The notes below the pieces were generated by a model that ran no database searches, was not told where the DNA came from, and saw nothing but the letters and a program-made list of their open reading frames with translations. This document shows, in pieces, positions 5,981 through 6,029 of a DNA stretch of 6,029 bases (positions within the stretch are counted from its first letter, which is position 1; each line of letters starts with the position of its first letter). The DNA lies in NCBI GenBank assembly GCA_023818745.1, contig JAMWBY010000075.1:1-6029 (forward strand), in the 5' to 3' direction. Origin of the DNA: Candidatus Omnitrophota bacterium. GTDB taxonomy: Bacteria > Ratteibacteria > UBA8468 > B48-G9 > JAFGKM01. The position numbers were made by a program, and so were the translations under genes.

Positions 5981-6029
5981 ACTTATCTGCTTTATTTGTT
6001 CAATATCAGAAAGTTTATCAAAAATTTCT
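5972..6029 (-). CDS. C-terminal end of a leftward gene entering from the right edge
   Basis: On the minus strand a frame is open from the right edge (first full codon at 6028-6026) to TAA at 5974-5972. It encodes 18 residues ending EIFDKLSDIEQIKQISLI. The helix 'I-F-D-K-L' followed by a 'I-E-Q-I-K-Q-I-S-L-I' strand resembles the last helix and strand of an ACT-type regulatory domain, for example at the end of phosphoglycerate or homoserine dehydrogenases, but 18 residues cannot establish a family. The stop lies 3 bases beyond the stop of the plus-strand membrane protein, so the two genes converge with almost no spacer, in keeping with the compact layout elsewhere. The open frame is short enough to be fortuitous. 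Confidence 0.45.
   Translation of the reverse strand, partial: EIFDKLSDIEQIKQISLI

Overview
The window is strongly AT-rich. Arginine is coded mostly by AGA, isoleucine often by ATA, and the proteins are rich in Lys, Glu and Ile. A type IV prepilin peptidase, an ExbB/TolQ-type proton channel and an L-isoaspartyl methyltransferase together point to a didermic (Gram-negative-type) bacterium with a compact, low-GC genome. It could belong to a deep-branching or candidate phylum and could be thermophilic, but the sequence alone does not fix the lineage. No rRNA, tRNA, CRISPR array, insertion sequence or phage gene is visible.

Layout. Positions 1-787 are a leftward unit. A MotA/TolQ/ExbB proton-channel gene (787 to 140) overlaps by 11 bases the start of a second gene that runs off the left edge; its first 50 residues resemble the N-terminus of an SGNH/GDSL-type hydrolase. 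Positions 788-871 are a short divergent promoter region. Positions 872-5968 form one rightward, head-to-tail cluster of six genes with essentially no intergenic DNA: prepilin peptidase, an unrecognised 178-residue protein, RecG, a family 2 glycosyltransferase of the polyprenol-phosphate-sugar synthase type, Pcm, and a COG2426-type small multidrug-export-like membrane protein. At the right edge, 5972-6029 carries the convergent C-terminal end of a leftward gene.

How the genes relate. The rightward cluster looks like one transcription unit. Three junctions are ATGA stop/start overlaps, one is a 10-base overlap and one is a 4-base gap. Its members belong to different processes: pseudopilin maturation, replication-fork rescue, lipid-linked sugar or envelope glycan synthesis, protein repair and membrane transport. 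It therefore reads as a housekeeping cluster rather than a single pathway. Recognisable Shine-Dalgarno sequences are almost absent, and both divergent promoter candidates would place transcription starts at or within a few bases of the ATG.

Nothing here is a clear new defence or mobile system. The most interesting item is the unrecognised gene upstream of recG, which may be a restriction-endonuclease-like fold with an altered active site. Next come the apparent leaderless divergent pair and the absence of an exbD partner directly after the proton-channel gene.
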